Source of the DNA: Flavobacteriaceae bacterium
Lineage (GTDB): Bacteria; Bacteroidota; Bacteroidia; Flavobacteriales; Flavobacteriaceae
Direction: 5' to 3'
Assembly (NCBI GenBank): GCA_947448525.1
Contig: CANFNV010000001.1
Span: forward strand, 186,001 to 250,000
DNA: 64,000 bases
Position numbers and translations under genes: made by a program. The notes beneath the pieces were generated by a model. The model did not search any database. It saw only the letters and a list, made by a program, of their open reading frames with translations, and had not been told where the DNA came from. Shown here piece by piece: positions 53,058-61,966 of the stretch (its first letter is position 1; each line of letters starts with the position of its first letter).

Positions 53058-54146
53058 ATGAAAAAATATTTTTCTTTAATTATTTTACTCTTTTTTATTA
53101 ATGGATGTAGTGAAAAAAATTGTGGATGTGTTACACCACCGAATGAAGCAATGTATTTTCCGCCAAGCGATGGAAGCAACACTTGGGAAACCAAATCCAT
53201 TTCCGAAATGGGTTGGAATCCAAATGCTGTTCAACCGCTATTGGATTATTTACAATTAAAAAATTCAAAATCATTTATGATTATAGTAAATGGCAAAATT
53301 ATAATGGAGAATTATTTTAACGGACATACTGCCTCAACACTTTGGAAATGGAATAGTGCCGGTAAAACATTGACATCAACTATTACTGGCGTAGCAGAAC
53401 AAGAAGGATTTATAAATAGCAATAATAAAGTGTCTGATTATTTAGGAAATGGATGGACCAGCGCCCCGTTAGCAAAAGAAAATTTAATTACTTGCAAAAA
53501 CCTTTTATCTATGAATTCGGGGCTAGACGACACTTTAGGAGATGATGTTTCGCCTTCAAATCTTCAGTATACTGCTGATGCAGGAACTCGTTGGGCTTAT
53601 CATAATGTTTATGTAAAACTTCAGGATGTAGTAGAACAAGCAACTGGACAATCTTGGAACACATATTTTAATGCCAAATTACGCGATAAAATTGGAATGG
53701 AAACTTCTGGATTTTGGTATATTGGAACGGGTACTAATTTGGGTTTAAAAATTTATTTCAGCACCACTCGAAGTATGGCGCGTTTTGGTTTATTAGCTTT
53801 AAACAATGGGAATTGGAATGGAACTCAAGTTATAAATACTAGCTATATTAATCAAGCAACAACTGCATCTCAAAACATTAATTTATCTTATGGATACTTG
53901 TGGTGGTTGAATGGTAAAGCTAGTTATTGTTTGCCTCAAACTCAGTTACAATTTAATGGAAGTTTAGTTTCAACAGCGCCAACAGATATGTATTGTGCTT
54001 TAGGAAAGGATGATCAAAAAATATACGTCATACCAAGTAAAAAAATGGTAATTATCAGAATGGGGGATTCGGCAGGAAGTGAAAATTTAGCCCTTTCAGA
54101 TTTTGATGAAATGCTTTGGACAAAAATAAATGCTTTATACCAATAA
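53058..54146 (+). CDS. Serine hydrolase, beta-lactamase class C-like lipoprotein
   Basis: A 362-residue exported protein. Lipobox FING-C17, then a beta-lactamase/transpeptidase fold with S100-A-G-K103 as the S-x-x-K nucleophile motif and Y181-H-N183 as the Y-x-N motif. SYGYLWWLNGK is typical of the family. It is probably an esterase or peptidase in the envelope; a true beta-lactamase function is not implied. The gene stands alone between two minus-strand units. Confidence 0.88.
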   Translation: MKKYFSLIILLFFINGCSEKNCGCVTPPNEAMYFPPSDGSNTWETKSISEMGWNPNAVQPLLDYLQLKNSKSFMIIVNGKIIMENYFNGHTASTLWKWNSAGKTLTSTITGVAEQEGFINSNNKVSDYLGNGWTSAPLAKENLITCKNLLSMNSGLDDTLGDDVSPSNLQYTADAGTRWAYHNVYVKLQDVVEQATGQSWNTYFNAKLRDKIGMETSGFWYIGTGTNLGLKIYFSTTRSMARFGLLALNNGNWNGTQVINTSYINQATTASQNINLSYGYLWWLNGKASYCLPQTQLQFNGSLVSTAPTDMYCALGKDDQKIYVIPSKKMVIIRMGDSAGSENLALSDFDEMLWTKINALYQ

Positions 54147-54156
54147 AACTATTTAA

Positions 54157-54345
54157 CTATTTAAACTTCGAGTTTAATAACTTTATTAAAGCATGAATAA
54201 AAACCAAAAAAGTGAGCAATTGCAAACCCATTGCAATTGTTGGGAATTTAGTTTCAATTATTTTGGCTAATATCTCAACTACAACACTTATAAATAGTAA
54301 AAGTAATGGGGATGCTGTTTTGAAAAAGGAAAATAATTTATTCAT
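54157..54345 (-). CDS. Small membrane protein, function unknown
   Basis: A 62-residue protein with two hydrophobic segments (SPLLLLFISVVVEILAKII, and TIAMGLQLLTFLVFIHALIKLL) and a basic end. It starts 6 bp after the ftsY stop, so it is in the same transcript. No family is recognised; short and of moderate certainty as a real gene. Confidence 0.55.
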   Translation of the reverse strand: MNKLFSFFKTASPLLLLFISVVVEILAKIIETKFPTIAMGLQLLTFLVFIHALIKLLNSKFK

Positions 54346-54351
54346 AGTCTA

Positions 54352-55305
54352 TTATTTAAAGAAACTATCTACAAACTCATATTTATTAAACACTTGCAAA
54401 TCTTCAATTCCTTCACCAACTCCAATATATTTGACTGGAATTTGAAATTGATCAGAAATTCCGATTACAACACCGCCTTTTGCAGTTCCGTCTAATTTAG
54501 TAACCGCTAGACAAGAAACCTCAGTTGCTGCAGTAAATTGTTTAGCTTGTTCAAAAGCGTTTTGTCCGGTTGAACCATCTAAAACTAAAAGTACGTCATG
54601 CGGAGCATCGTCAATCACTTTTTGCATAACCCGCTTAACTTTTGATAATTCCGTCATCAATCCAACTTTATTATGTAAACGTCCTGCTGTATCAATAATA
54701 ACCACATCAGCATTTTGAGAAACAGCACTTTGTAATGTATCAAAAGCCACCGAAGCAGGATCGCTTCCCATTTTTTGTTTTACAATTGGAACTCCTACTC
54801 TATCAGCCCAAATTTGCAACTGATCAATTGCCGCAGCACGAAAAGTATCACCTGCACCAAGCACTACTTTATATCCCGATTTTTTGAATTGATAAGCTAA
54901 TTTTCCTATTGTAGTTGTTTTTCCGACCCCATTAACACCAACAACCATAATCACATACGGTTTTTTATTGGCTGGAATTATAAATTCCGATTCTTCACCT
55001 GATTTAGTTTCAGATAAAAGTCCTGATATTTCTTCACGAAGAATTTGATTCAATTCCTGAATTCCCAAATACTTATCATTAGAAACTCTTTCTTCAATAC
55101 GTTTGATGATTTTCAATGTAGTTTCTACACCAACATCAGAAGATACAAGAATTTCTTCTAGGTTATCTAAAACTTCTTCATCGACTTTAGATTTTCCTGC
55201 AATCGCTTTTGTAAGTTTTGAAAAAAACGATGTTTTTGTTTGTTCTAAACCTTTATCTAAGGTTTCTTTATTTTCAGAGGAAAATATTCTTTTAAAAAAA
55301 CGCAT
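54352..55305 (-). CDS. ftsY: Signal recognition particle receptor FtsY
   Basis: A 317-residue SRP GTPase. NG-domain motifs: G1 GVNGVGKTTTIGKLA, GAGDTFRAAAIDQLQIW, G3 DTAGRLHNKVGLM, G4 TKLDGTAKGG, and the C-terminal YIGVGEGIEDLQVF. It lacks the long acidic A domain of E. coli FtsY, as is usual here. It docks SRP-ribosome complexes at the membrane. It follows rpmB-rpmG-DUF4295 on the same strand after a terminator. Confidence 0.96.
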   Translation of the reverse strand: MRFFKRIFSSENKETLDKGLEQTKTSFFSKLTKAIAGKSKVDEEVLDNLEEILVSSDVGVETTLKIIKRIEERVSNDKYLGIQELNQILREEISGLLSETKSGEESEFIIPANKKPYVIMVVGVNGVGKTTTIGKLAYQFKKSGYKVVLGAGDTFRAAAIDQLQIWADRVGVPIVKQKMGSDPASVAFDTLQSAVSQNADVVIIDTAGRLHNKVGLMTELSKVKRVMQKVIDDAPHDVLLVLDGSTGQNAFEQAKQFTAATEVSCLAVTKLDGTAKGGVVIGISDQFQIPVKYIGVGEGIEDLQVFNKYEFVDSFFK

Positions 55306-55388
55306 CTTTATTCTGATTTATGTATTAAGAAATCAAGAAATTCTCCTAAAAACTTAAATGTAATAATTAGTTACAAATATAAAAATAA

Positions 55389-55416
55389 AAAGCTACTTCC
55401 GTAAGAAAGTAGCTTT
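55389..55416 (-). terminator. Terminator of the rpmB-rpmG-DUF4295 operon
   Basis: A 10-bp stem AAAGCTACTT/AAGTAGCTTT (55389-55398 with 55407-55416) followed on the minus strand by a T-rich tract. Confidence 0.8.
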
Positions 55417-55436
55417 GATATAAATTTTATTTAGGA

Positions 55437-55589
55437 TTATTTCTTAGATAAGAAAGCATCCACTTCTTCTGGAGTCATAATGCTTTCCACAAAAGTATAT
55501 GCCCCTGTTTTAGGAGATTTTACCATTTTGATTGCTTTTGTTAATCTCTTAGAAGCTGTTTGTAATGTTGCAACGGTTTTCTTTGCCAT
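55437..55589 (-). CDS. DUF4295 domain protein (50 residues)
   Basis: A short, basic protein reading MAKKTVATLQTASKRLTKAI, then MVKSPKTGAYTFVESIM and TPEEVDAFLSKK. This is the DUF4295 family, always found beside L28 and L33 genes in Bacteroidota, so probably ribosome-associated. It is encoded 48 bp after rpmG on the same strand and ends just before the operon terminator. Confidence 0.9.
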   Translation of the reverse strand: MAKKTVATLQTASKRLTKAIKMVKSPKTGAYTFVESIMTPEEVDAFLSKK

Positions 55590-55637
55590 GATTCAAATGA
55601 GTATATATGAAATATTTACAAATGTAAAAATCTCTAA

Positions 55638-55820
55638 TTATTTAATTTCTTTGTGAACAGTCATTCTCTTTAAGATTGGATTAAATTTCTTAATCTCTAA
55701 TCTGTCTGGAGTATTCTTTTTGTTTTTATTTGTGATGTAACGAGAAGTTCCTGGAAGACCAGTTGCTTTGTGCTCAGTACATTCTAAAATTACTTGAATT
55801 CTATTACCTTTCTTTGCCAT
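55638..55820 (-). CDS. rpmG: 50S ribosomal protein L33
   Basis: A 60-residue L33: [54 protein letters not shown]. It has one cysteine, so it is the zinc-free (C-minus) form. Second gene of the rpmB operon, 26 bp after rpmB. Confidence 0.97.
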   Translation of the reverse strand: MAKKGNRIQVILECTEHKATGLPGTSRYITNKNKKNTPDRLEIKKFNPILKRMTVHKEIK

Positions 55821-55846
55821 CTTACTTTATTTTTATTGGATAAGGA

Positions 55847-56083
55847 TTATTTAATAAATCCGTTAGCTTTAGCCGTTTTCAAGACAGCAGCCAATCCATT
55901 TTTATTGATTGTTTTAATTGTAGAAGCAGCTACTCTTAAAGTAACCCATCTGTCTTCTTCAGCAAGATAGAAACGTTTTTTAACTAAGTTTACAGAAAAT
56001 TTTCTCTTAGTTTTGTTCATTGCGTGTGAAACATTGTTTCCTACCATCGCTCTTTTACCTGTAAGGTCACAAACTCTTGACAT
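55847..56083 (-). CDS. rpmB: 50S ribosomal protein L28
   Basis: A 78-residue L28: [60 protein letters not shown]. First gene of the small ribosomal operon, with a promoter at 56120-56150. Confidence 0.97.
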   Translation of the reverse strand: MSRVCDLTGKRAMVGNNVSHAMNKTKRKFSVNLVKKRFYLAEEDRWVTLRVAASTIKTINKNGLAAVLKTAKANGFIK

Positions 56084-56119
56084 TATGCTTTTCTTTTATC
56101 GTTATTCAAATCGAGGGTG

Positions 56120-56150
56120 CAAAGTAACAAAAAAGAAACCTTATACACAA
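56120..56150 (-). promoter_or_regulatory. Promoter of rpmB
   Basis: TTG (56150-56148), about 21 bp, then TACTTTG (56126-56120), one base shorter than TAnnTTTG, followed directly by CACCC. The leader is about 30 nt. Confidence 0.5.
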
Positions 56151-56157
56151 AAAAATA

Positions 56158-57408
56158 TTACACATTTTTAAAAATTTCTTTTTGCAATAGTTCAAATGCT
56201 TTATTTACTGTTCTATCTATCACTTTTTCACGCGGTTGACCAAAATTAAATTCTTCTACTACTATGCCATTTGGAGTTGCTATTGCTATGCAAACAGTCC
56301 CAACATCGGTATCAGCATCCCCTTTTGATGGACCTGCATTTCCTGTTGTGGCAATTGCATAATCTGTTTTCATTAATTTTTGAATTCCTATTGCCATTTC
56401 TATCGCTACTTGAGAACTTACAACCGAATTTTCATCAATTGTTTGTTGCGAAACTCCTAAAACGGTAACTTTAGTATCTGTAGCATAACTTACAACGCTT
56501 CCTCTAAAATAATTGGAAGCACCAGCAACTGAAGTAAGTGTTTGTGCAATTTTACCGCCCGTACAACTTTCGGCTGTTGAAATTGTTTTTCCACATTTAG
56601 TCAATTGTTTTCCTAAAACGACTTCTATTGTTTCATCTTCTTCAAATCCAACTATAATATCCCCAATTATTTTTGTGAGGGATTTTACTTTTTCTTCAAT
56701 AGTGTTTTCAAGTACATCTTTTTGGGTTCCTCTGGCAGTTAATCGCAAACGGACTCTTCCCGGTGCTGGTAAATATGCTAATTTCAAAAATTCAGGCAAA
56801 TTATTTTCCCAATCTTCAATGCGTTCGGCAACCAAACTTTCGCCTTGACCATAAGTCATTATTGTTTTATGTAAAATGTAGGGGCGTTTGTATTCTTTTA
56901 TTAATTTGGGAATAATCTCGTTTTCTAAAATATATTTCATTTCGTATGGTACGCCTGGCAATGAAATATAGACCGTATTTTCTTTTTTCATCCACATTCC
57001 TGGAGCGGTGCCCACTTTATTGAAGAGCACTTCGCTTTTGGATGGAACCAATGCTTGATCTTTATTCATTTGCGAAGCCGGTCGTTTCATAACGCTCTCA
57101 ATCAACTCAATTACATGGGCTTCTACTTCTTTATTTACTACTAATTTATCATTGAAATACTCGCAAAAGGTCTTCTTGGTAATATCATCTTTTGTTGGCC
57201 CTAAACCTCCAGTTATAACAACTAAATCAACTTTGTTTTGAACTGATGCAAATGTTTCCAAAATATGCTGTTGATTATCTGAAATAGAAATTATTTCGGC
57301 AACTTGAATACCTATTTTATCTAAAGATTTAGCAATAAAACCTGAATTAGTATCGACAATTTGCCCTATAAGGATTTCGTCTCCAATGGTAACTATGGTT
57401 GCTTTCAA
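56158..57408 (-). CDS. cinA: CinA-like protein
   Basis: A 416-residue two-domain protein. The N-terminal MoCF domain has [20 protein letters not shown] and [15 protein letters not shown]; the C-terminal amidase domain has [19 protein letters not shown] and [12 protein letters not shown]. CinA family members are NMN deamidases / ADP-ribose pyrophosphatases that recycle pyridine nucleotides; the competence name is historical. Monocistronic. Confidence 0.95.
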   Translation of the reverse strand: MKATIVTIGDEILIGQIVDTNSGFIAKSLDKIGIQVAEIISISDNQQHILETFASVQNKVDLVVITGGLGPTKDDITKKTFCEYFNDKLVVNKEVEAHVIELIESVMKRPASQMNKDQALVPSKSEVLFNKVGTAPGMWMKKENTVYISLPGVPYEMKYILENEIIPKLIKEYKRPYILHKTIMTYGQGESLVAERIEDWENNLPEFLKLAYLPAPGRVRLRLTARGTQKDVLENTIEEKVKSLTKIIGDIIVGFEEDETIEVVLGKQLTKCGKTISTAESCTGGKIAQTLTSVAGASNYFRGSVVSYATDTKVTVLGVSQQTIDENSVVSSQVAIEMAIGIQKLMKTDYAIATTGNAGPSKGDADTDVGTVCIAIATPNGIVVEEFNFGQPREKVIDRTVNKAFELLQKEIFKNV

Positions 57409-57533
57409 GGAAAAATATATATTAAATTTGTGGTAAAATCATTATTCTAACAAAGATATGGAAAACTCATTGGCCCTGATGGAATGGAAATCCTTTTATT
57501 TTACAAAATAAAAGATTGAAAGGAAAGCTGGAA

Positions 57534-57562
57534 AATGGCTTGCTTATAAATAACAAGCCATT
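57534..57562 (-). terminator. Probable terminator of the Hpt gene
   Basis: A perfect 9-bp stem AATGGCTTG/CAAGCCATT (57534-57542 with 57554-57562), followed on the minus strand by only a short T tract. Moderate support. Confidence 0.6.
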
Positions 57563-57571
57563 CGCTTCTGA

Positions 57572-57916
57572 TTATATTTCAAAATCTTTTTTGATTTCTT
57601 TTATTGCTTTTTCAACTTGGTTTTTAATGCTCTCAAAAGTAGCTGCTATCTCTTTTCTTTTTCCTTCCGCGATCGTCCAAGATTCAATTTGAAGAACTTC
57701 ATCATAAGCTATTGTCATTCCCAATAAATCCAATGTTGGCTTTATCTTGTGAGCATAGGCATAAGCAATTTTATAGTCTTTTTCATTAATTCCAATCCCT
57801 ATGTTTTTGATGTCTTGTGGAACTTCTCTGACAAAAAGTGTTAAAATTTGTATTACAAATTCAGAATCGTTATCAGAAAGTGCATACACTTTTGAAAGGT
57901 TGTAATTTATTGCCAT
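57572..57916 (-). CDS. Hpt domain phosphotransfer protein
   Basis: A 114-residue four-helix histidine phosphotransfer domain. The phosphoryl-accepting histidine lies in AYAHKIKPTLDLLGM, preceded by FVIQILTLFVREVPQDI. It would relay phosphate between a hybrid kinase and a response regulator, neither of which is nearby. It overlaps the FAH-family gene by one base (ATG/TAA), so the two are coupled. Confidence 0.9.
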   Translation of the reverse strand: MAINYNLSKVYALSDNDSEFVIQILTLFVREVPQDIKNIGIGINEKDYKIAYAYAHKIKPTLDLLGMTIAYDEVLQIESWTIAEGKRKEIAATFESIKNQVEKAIKEIKKDFEI

Positions 57917-58527
57917 TATTTAACTTGTATTCTAAATGATCTTTTATTTTCAATAAATCCTTCTAAAACGTCATTGGGTTTTAGGGCAGAAACGCCTTCT
58001 GGTGTTCCAGTAAAAATGATGTCGCCTTTTTTAATTGTAAAATACTGCGAAATATGCGAAATTAATTCGTCTATTTTCCACAACATGTGACTTGTATTTC
58101 CTTTTTGTACTGGAATTCCATTATTAATTAATTCAAAATTAATAGTATCTAATGATTTAAACTCTTTTTTTGGATAAAATTCACCAATAACCGCGGAACC
58201 GTCAAATGCTTTTGACTTTTCCCATGGTAGACCTTTTTCTTTGAGTTGATTTTGTAAATCTCTAGCTGTAAAATCAATTCCTAGACCGATTTCATCATAA
58301 TAATTAGGAGCAAATTTTGGTTCGATATATTTACCTACTTTATTTATCTTAACCAAAATTTCCACTTCATGATGTACATCATTACTAAAATCGGGAATTA
58401 CAAACGGATGTTGTTTAAGTAAAATAGCAGAATCTGGCTTCAAAAAAATAACTGGCTCATCGGGTTTTTCGTTTTGAAGTTCCTCGATGTGCTTTACATA
58501 ATTTCTGCCAATGCAAATTATTTTCAT
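57916..58527 (-). CDS. Fumarylacetoacetate hydrolase (FAHD1-like) family protein
   Basis: A 203-residue protein with the FAH fold: ICIGRNYVKHIEEL, PVIFLKPDSAIL, DVHHEVEILVKI and IIFTGTPEGVSALKPND. The acidic metal ligands (H-E, E, D) are present. The family includes acylpyruvase and oxaloacetate decarboxylase; substrate uncertain. The Hpt gene follows by a one-base overlap. Confidence 0.93.
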   Translation of the reverse strand: MKIICIGRNYVKHIEELQNEKPDEPVIFLKPDSAILLKQHPFVIPDFSNDVHHEVEILVKINKVGKYIEPKFAPNYYDEIGLGIDFTARDLQNQLKEKGLPWEKSKAFDGSAVIGEFYPKKEFKSLDTINFELINNGIPVQKGNTSHMLWKIDELISHISQYFTIKKGDIIFTGTPEGVSALKPNDVLEGFIENKRSFRIQVK

Positions 58528-58559
58528 TTTTTTTAGTTGGGAGTTGAGATGCTGTAAAT

Positions 58560-59333
58560 TTAACTTTTCGTATTCAGTTTTCTCAATTTAATAGCAGTCA
58601 AAACTTTTTTGGTGTATAATGGAAAGTCGGCACCTTGAATCCAACCATAGTATCCAGGTTCTTTTTCAAGAACATCTTCAACCAAATGACCTTTATTTTT
58701 TCCGAAAGTAAATATTTCTTTACCTTCATTATTTAATGCTATAAAACCAGCAAAATCAATCGATTTTTTTCGCGTTGTAAATTCTGACAAAGACTTCATA
58801 TCGTTATCTAAATCGGGATATTTATCCAATTGAGCTATTAAAATTTCATACGTTGCCATAGTATCTGCTGCTGCCGAATGAGCGTTTTCTAGATTTTTTC
58901 CGCAATAAAACTTTAATGCTGCACTGAGAGTTCGCTCTTCTTTTTTGTGAAAAATAGTTTGAACATCAACAGAAACTCTATTTTTCATATCAAAATCAAC
59001 CTCTGCGCGAAGCATTTCTTCAGCTAAAAGTGGAATATCAAATCTATCGGAATTAAATCCAGCCAAATCGGAATCCTTAATAATATTATGAATCTGATTC
59101 GCTAATTCCTTGAAAGTGGGTTCATTGGCTACTTTCTCGTTGGTAATACCATGAACCGCGGTAGTTTGTGGTGGAATTGGAATTGTTGGATTTACCAACC
59201 ATGTTTTGCTTTCCTTATTCCCATTAGGGTAAACCTTAAAAATTGATATTTCTACAATTCTGTCTTTAGCAACTTCAATTCCTGTAGTTTCCAGGTCAAA
59301 AAAGCAAATTGGTCGAGTGAGTTTTAATTCCAT
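58560..59333 (-). CDS. DEDDh 3'-5' exonuclease (DnaQ-like)
   Basis: A 257-residue exonuclease. Exo I CFFDLETTGIEVAKDRIVEI (D, E), Exo II LAGFNSDRFDIPLL (D), and Exo III AHSAAADTMATYEIL (H, D) give the DEDDh set. A C-terminal extension (EIFTFGKNKGHLVEDVLEKE) resembles the putative quorum/GIY-linked tail of this Bacteroidota group. It may act as proofreading or RNase-like enzyme. Confidence 0.93.
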   Translation of the reverse strand: MELKLTRPICFFDLETTGIEVAKDRIVEISIFKVYPNGNKESKTWLVNPTIPIPPQTTAVHGITNEKVANEPTFKELANQIHNIIKDSDLAGFNSDRFDIPLLAEEMLRAEVDFDMKNRVSVDVQTIFHKKEERTLSAALKFYCGKNLENAHSAAADTMATYEILIAQLDKYPDLDNDMKSLSEFTTRKKSIDFAGFIALNNEGKEIFTFGKNKGHLVEDVLEKEPGYYGWIQGADFPLYTKKVLTAIKLRKLNTKS

Positions 59334-59430
59334 TTTTTATTATTAAGCAACAAATATAAAATAATGATTGTACCGTTTGTTGATTATATTATTTTTTAAT
59401 CATTTTAAATGTAAAAAATAAAATGCCGAT

Positions 59431-60213
59431 TTATATGGATTCTAATTTAGATAAATTAATTGGAATAACTTTAAGAAATGAAGGATGTTGTTCAATTGCA
59501 AACTCCACTTTTTCAACAATTTCTTCGATGGTGTCTTTTTCATAATCAATTTCTAATGGTTCTTTAATTACGAATGATTGCAAAATATTCTTCTTTTTCA
59601 TTCGCAATCCTTTTTTATCAAAAGAACGACGAAAACCATCAATAACAATTGGAACTACAATTGGTTTATGTTGTTTTATAATATGTGCCGTTCCTTTTCG
59701 AACGGGTTTAAATGATTTAGTAGTTCCTTGAGGAAAAGTAATTACCCAGCCGTCAGCAAGTGCTATTTTTATGTTTTCAGTATCATTCGGATTAACCTCT
59801 CTTTTTTCTGAGACATCTTTGCCTCCAGATCGCCAAGTTCTATCAACAGTTATGGCTCCAACATAGGCAAGAATTCTGGGTAATATTCCAGATTTCATCG
59901 TTTCACTTGCCGCAACATAGTAGATATTCATTTTGGGCTGCCACAAATAACCCACGTTTTTAATAGAATTCGTTCTACCTGATAAACTCGCGTTAAAAAC
60001 ATGAAACATCGCTACAACATCTGCAAAATAAGTCTGATGATTGGATATGAAAAGTACATTTTTATCGGGTAGGTTTCTAATTATATCTGATCCTTCAATT
60101 TTCAAATCATTAAAACCGTGATACCTTTTATGGGTAATTGCTCCAAAAAATCGGATGAGCCATTTTTTAATAAAAAGTATATGTCCGAAAGGATTTCGCT
60201 TAAACAAAGCCAT
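59431..60213 (-). CDS. 1-acyl-sn-glycerol-3-phosphate acyltransferase-like protein
   Basis: A 260-residue membrane-bound acyltransferase with the H-x4-D motif in SNHQTYFADVVAM, and FPQGTTKSF in place of the usual FPEGTRS; a Gln replaces the Glu there. It likely acylates lysophosphatidic acid or a related lipid. Upstream is the CoA pyrophosphatase gene on the same strand with a 45-bp gap. Confidence 0.9.
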   Translation of the reverse strand: MALFKRNPFGHILFIKKWLIRFFGAITHKRYHGFNDLKIEGSDIIRNLPDKNVLFISNHQTYFADVVAMFHVFNASLSGRTNSIKNVGYLWQPKMNIYYVAASETMKSGILPRILAYVGAITVDRTWRSGGKDVSEKREVNPNDTENIKIALADGWVITFPQGTTKSFKPVRKGTAHIIKQHKPIVVPIVIDGFRRSFDKKGLRMKKKNILQSFVIKEPLEIDYEKDTIEEIVEKVEFAIEQHPSFLKVIPINLSKLESI

Positions 60214-60258
60214 AGTATTTTTTCAAATTATACAGAACAAATCTACAAAAATTATATT

Positions 60259-60897
60259 TTAAAGAAGCAACTTTAAAGCATCTTTTAACTCACTAAGCAT
60301 CATAGCTGTTGCACCCCAAACCAAATTTTCTTCAATTTGAAAACAAGGAATATTTATAGATTTTGCATACGAAGTTTCTAGTTTTTTTTGAGTTATTATA
60401 GAATCATCCAATAATAATGTCAAGGGGATTTCAAGAATTCCTGCGACTTCCTCTTTTTGAAGAGTAAATTCTAATTCGGTCAAAGAAATACCTAGAAATG
60501 GATGCACTAAAAAATTACTTGGAGGTATGTAAACTGATGTAAAATCTCTTATAACAATAATTTTATCGGGATGGATACCTATTTCTTCATGAGTTTCACG
60601 AAGAGCAGTTGCTTTAAAATTCAAATCATTATTTTCAGCTTTACCGCCTGGAAATGCAATTTGAGAGGAATGAACGCCAGGATAAGAATTTCTAACTATT
60701 AATACCAAATGAGTTATTCCATTTTTTGGGTAAAAAAGCATCATTACAGCAGCTTTTTTAGCATTTTCAATAATATCTATGCTATCCTTCATCAATTGAA
60801 CCCGTTCTAAGGAGGCCATTTTGATGTGTGCCGATTCCGATGGTAAATCGATATCTACAATACCATTAATTGCTTTAAAAAAATCATTAATATGCAT
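60259..60897 (-). CDS. NUDIX hydrolase, CoA pyrophosphatase-like
   Basis: A 212-residue protein. The NUDIX box is FPGGKAENNDLNFKATALRE followed by THEEIGI, and the upstream IAFPGG and LVVRNS segments fit the CoA-diphosphatase (NudL-like) group. It hydrolyses CoA derivatives or other nucleoside diphosphates. On the same strand as the acyltransferase, so a link to lipid metabolism is plausible. Confidence 0.92.
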   Translation of the reverse strand: MHINDFFKAINGIVDIDLPSESAHIKMASLERVQLMKDSIDIIENAKKAAVMMLFYPKNGITHLVLIVRNSYPGVHSSQIAFPGGKAENNDLNFKATALRETHEEIGIHPDKIIVIRDFTSVYIPPSNFLVHPFLGISLTELEFTLQKEEVAGILEIPLTLLLDDSIITQKKLETSYAKSINIPCFQIEENLVWGATAMMLSELKDALKLLL

Positions 60898-60962
60898 CGA
60901 CAGGGTTCTAATTATTTATAAATTTACCAAAAAAGTAGTATAAACCAAAAAAAAGTAGTTGA

Positions 60963-61406
60963 ATGTATAGCAAAGAGGAAAGTTTAGCCATAAAAAAGGA
61001 ATTTTGGGTACAATTTGCCAAAGAATATCCAAGAAAATGGATTTTGTATGATACTAAAATAAAAGATTTTACATTCAAATTTTATGTTGACAACAAAAAA
61101 GCACAAGTTTTATTAGACATTGAACTAAAAGAAGAAGAAAAACGAAAAATTTATTTTGAAAAAATCGAATCTTTAAAAACCATTCTAATAGAAGAATATC
61201 TCCCTGAGGCCATTTTAGAAAGAAACTATTATTTAGAGAGTGGAAAAGTAATTAGTCGGGTTTGGATTGAAAAAACAAATGTTAGTTTAAACAAGAAAAA
61301 CAACTGGGAAGAAATATTTTTATTTTTTTATGAAACCATGTCCAAATTTGAAGAATTTTTCTTTGAATATGAAGATTATATAAAAGATTTAAAAATCAAT
61401 ACGTAA
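60963..61406 (+). CDS. DUF4268 family protein
   Basis: A 147-residue acidic/aromatic protein of the DUF4268 family: SLAIKKEFWVQFAKEYPRKW, VLLDIELKEEEKRKIYFEKI, FYETMSKFEEFFFEYEDYIK. In other proteins this domain lies next to nuclease-like parts; here it stands alone. Function unknown. Convergent with tRNA-Thr. Confidence 0.85.
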   Translation: MYSKEESLAIKKEFWVQFAKEYPRKWILYDTKIKDFTFKFYVDNKKAQVLLDIELKEEEKRKIYFEKIESLKTILIEEYLPEAILERNYYLESGKVISRVWIEKTNVSLNKKNNWEEIFLFFYETMSKFEEFFFEYEDYIKDLKINT

Positions 61407-61450
61407 AGGCGTCGAAGAATAGTTTTTGTAATAGGAAAATTTCGGACAAT

Positions 61451-61480
61451 AAAAAAACCACCACAAAAAAAGTGATGGTT
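61451..61480 (-). terminator. Terminator of tRNA-Thr
   Basis: A 9-bp stem with one G-U pair (61456-61464 with 61472-61480) followed on the minus strand by a run of T. Confidence 0.8.
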
Positions 61481-61487
61481 TACGAAG

Positions 61488-61561
61488 AGCCGGCGGAGGG
61501 ACTCGAACCCACGACCTGCTGATTACAAATCAGCTGCTCTAGCCAACTGAGCTACGCTGGC
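61488..61561 (-). tRNA. tRNA-Thr (anticodon UGU)
   Basis: A 74-nt cloverleaf on the minus strand: acceptor GCCAGCG/CGCCGGC, D-arm GCTC/GAGC, anticodon stem-loop GCTGA-TTTGTAA-TCAGC, T-arm GTGGG/CCCTC, discriminator U; CCA is not encoded. Two mismatches are seen: A4-C69 in the acceptor and U50-U64 in the T-stem. The gene has a full promoter and terminator, so it is likely expressed. Confidence 0.93.
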
Positions 61562-61578
61562 CGGTCTCTATTCTGCTG

Positions 61579-61608
61579 CAAATATAATAGTGATTTTTAA
61601 ATCACCAA
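61579..61608 (-). promoter_or_regulatory. Promoter of tRNA-Thr with internal palindrome
   Basis: TTG (61608-61606), a 19-bp spacer and TATATTTG (61586-61579). The spacer holds a perfect 7-bp palindrome GTGATTT/AAATCAC (61590-61596 with 61599-61605). Confidence 0.75.
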
Positions 61609-61644
61609 AACTTTTTTACACTTTTTTAAAGATTTTTTTTCTGA

Positions 61645-61911
61645 TTACAGAGCGTTGATTTTTTCAATCAATTGAGTCGCTGTTTGTTCTAAATCAACAT
61701 TGATTTGTTTAAAATGTGCTTTTTTATTTTCTACTTTTTTAGCATTAACCTTAACGATTAAAGCATCAAAAGAAGTAATTGCTTCATCAATAATAGCATT
61801 GGTCGCTTCTGTTGGCTTTCCTTCGCTAGTCATTTCGTGAATATAAACTGCTTCAATAATATCTCCTAAAACGAAGTTGATGTCTTTTTTTAAATTTTTA
61901 ACGCTTGGCAT
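61645..61911 (-). CDS. Small helical protein, function unknown
   Basis: An 88-residue all-helical soluble protein: MPSVKNLKKDINFVLGDIIEA, AIIDEAITSFDALIVKVNAKK, NVDLEQTATQLIEKINAL. No signal or membrane segment. I recall similar small proteins in Flavobacteriia without a known function. It has a -7 box TAATTTTG (plus 61937-61944) followed by CACC. Confidence 0.8.
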   Translation of the reverse strand: MPSVKNLKKDINFVLGDIIEAVYIHEMTSEGKPTEATNAIIDEAITSFDALIVKVNAKKVENKKAHFKQINVDLEQTATQLIEKINAL

Positions 61912-61966
61912 TTTCTTTATTATTTTAAATTCGGTGCAAAATTACATATAATCTTTCTAATATAAG

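Noticed and set aside
53058..54146. Beta-lactamase resistance gene
   Set aside because: The protein has the general serine-hydrolase fold with S-x-x-K and Y-x-N only; many such proteins are esterases and nothing indicates antibiotic hydrolysis.
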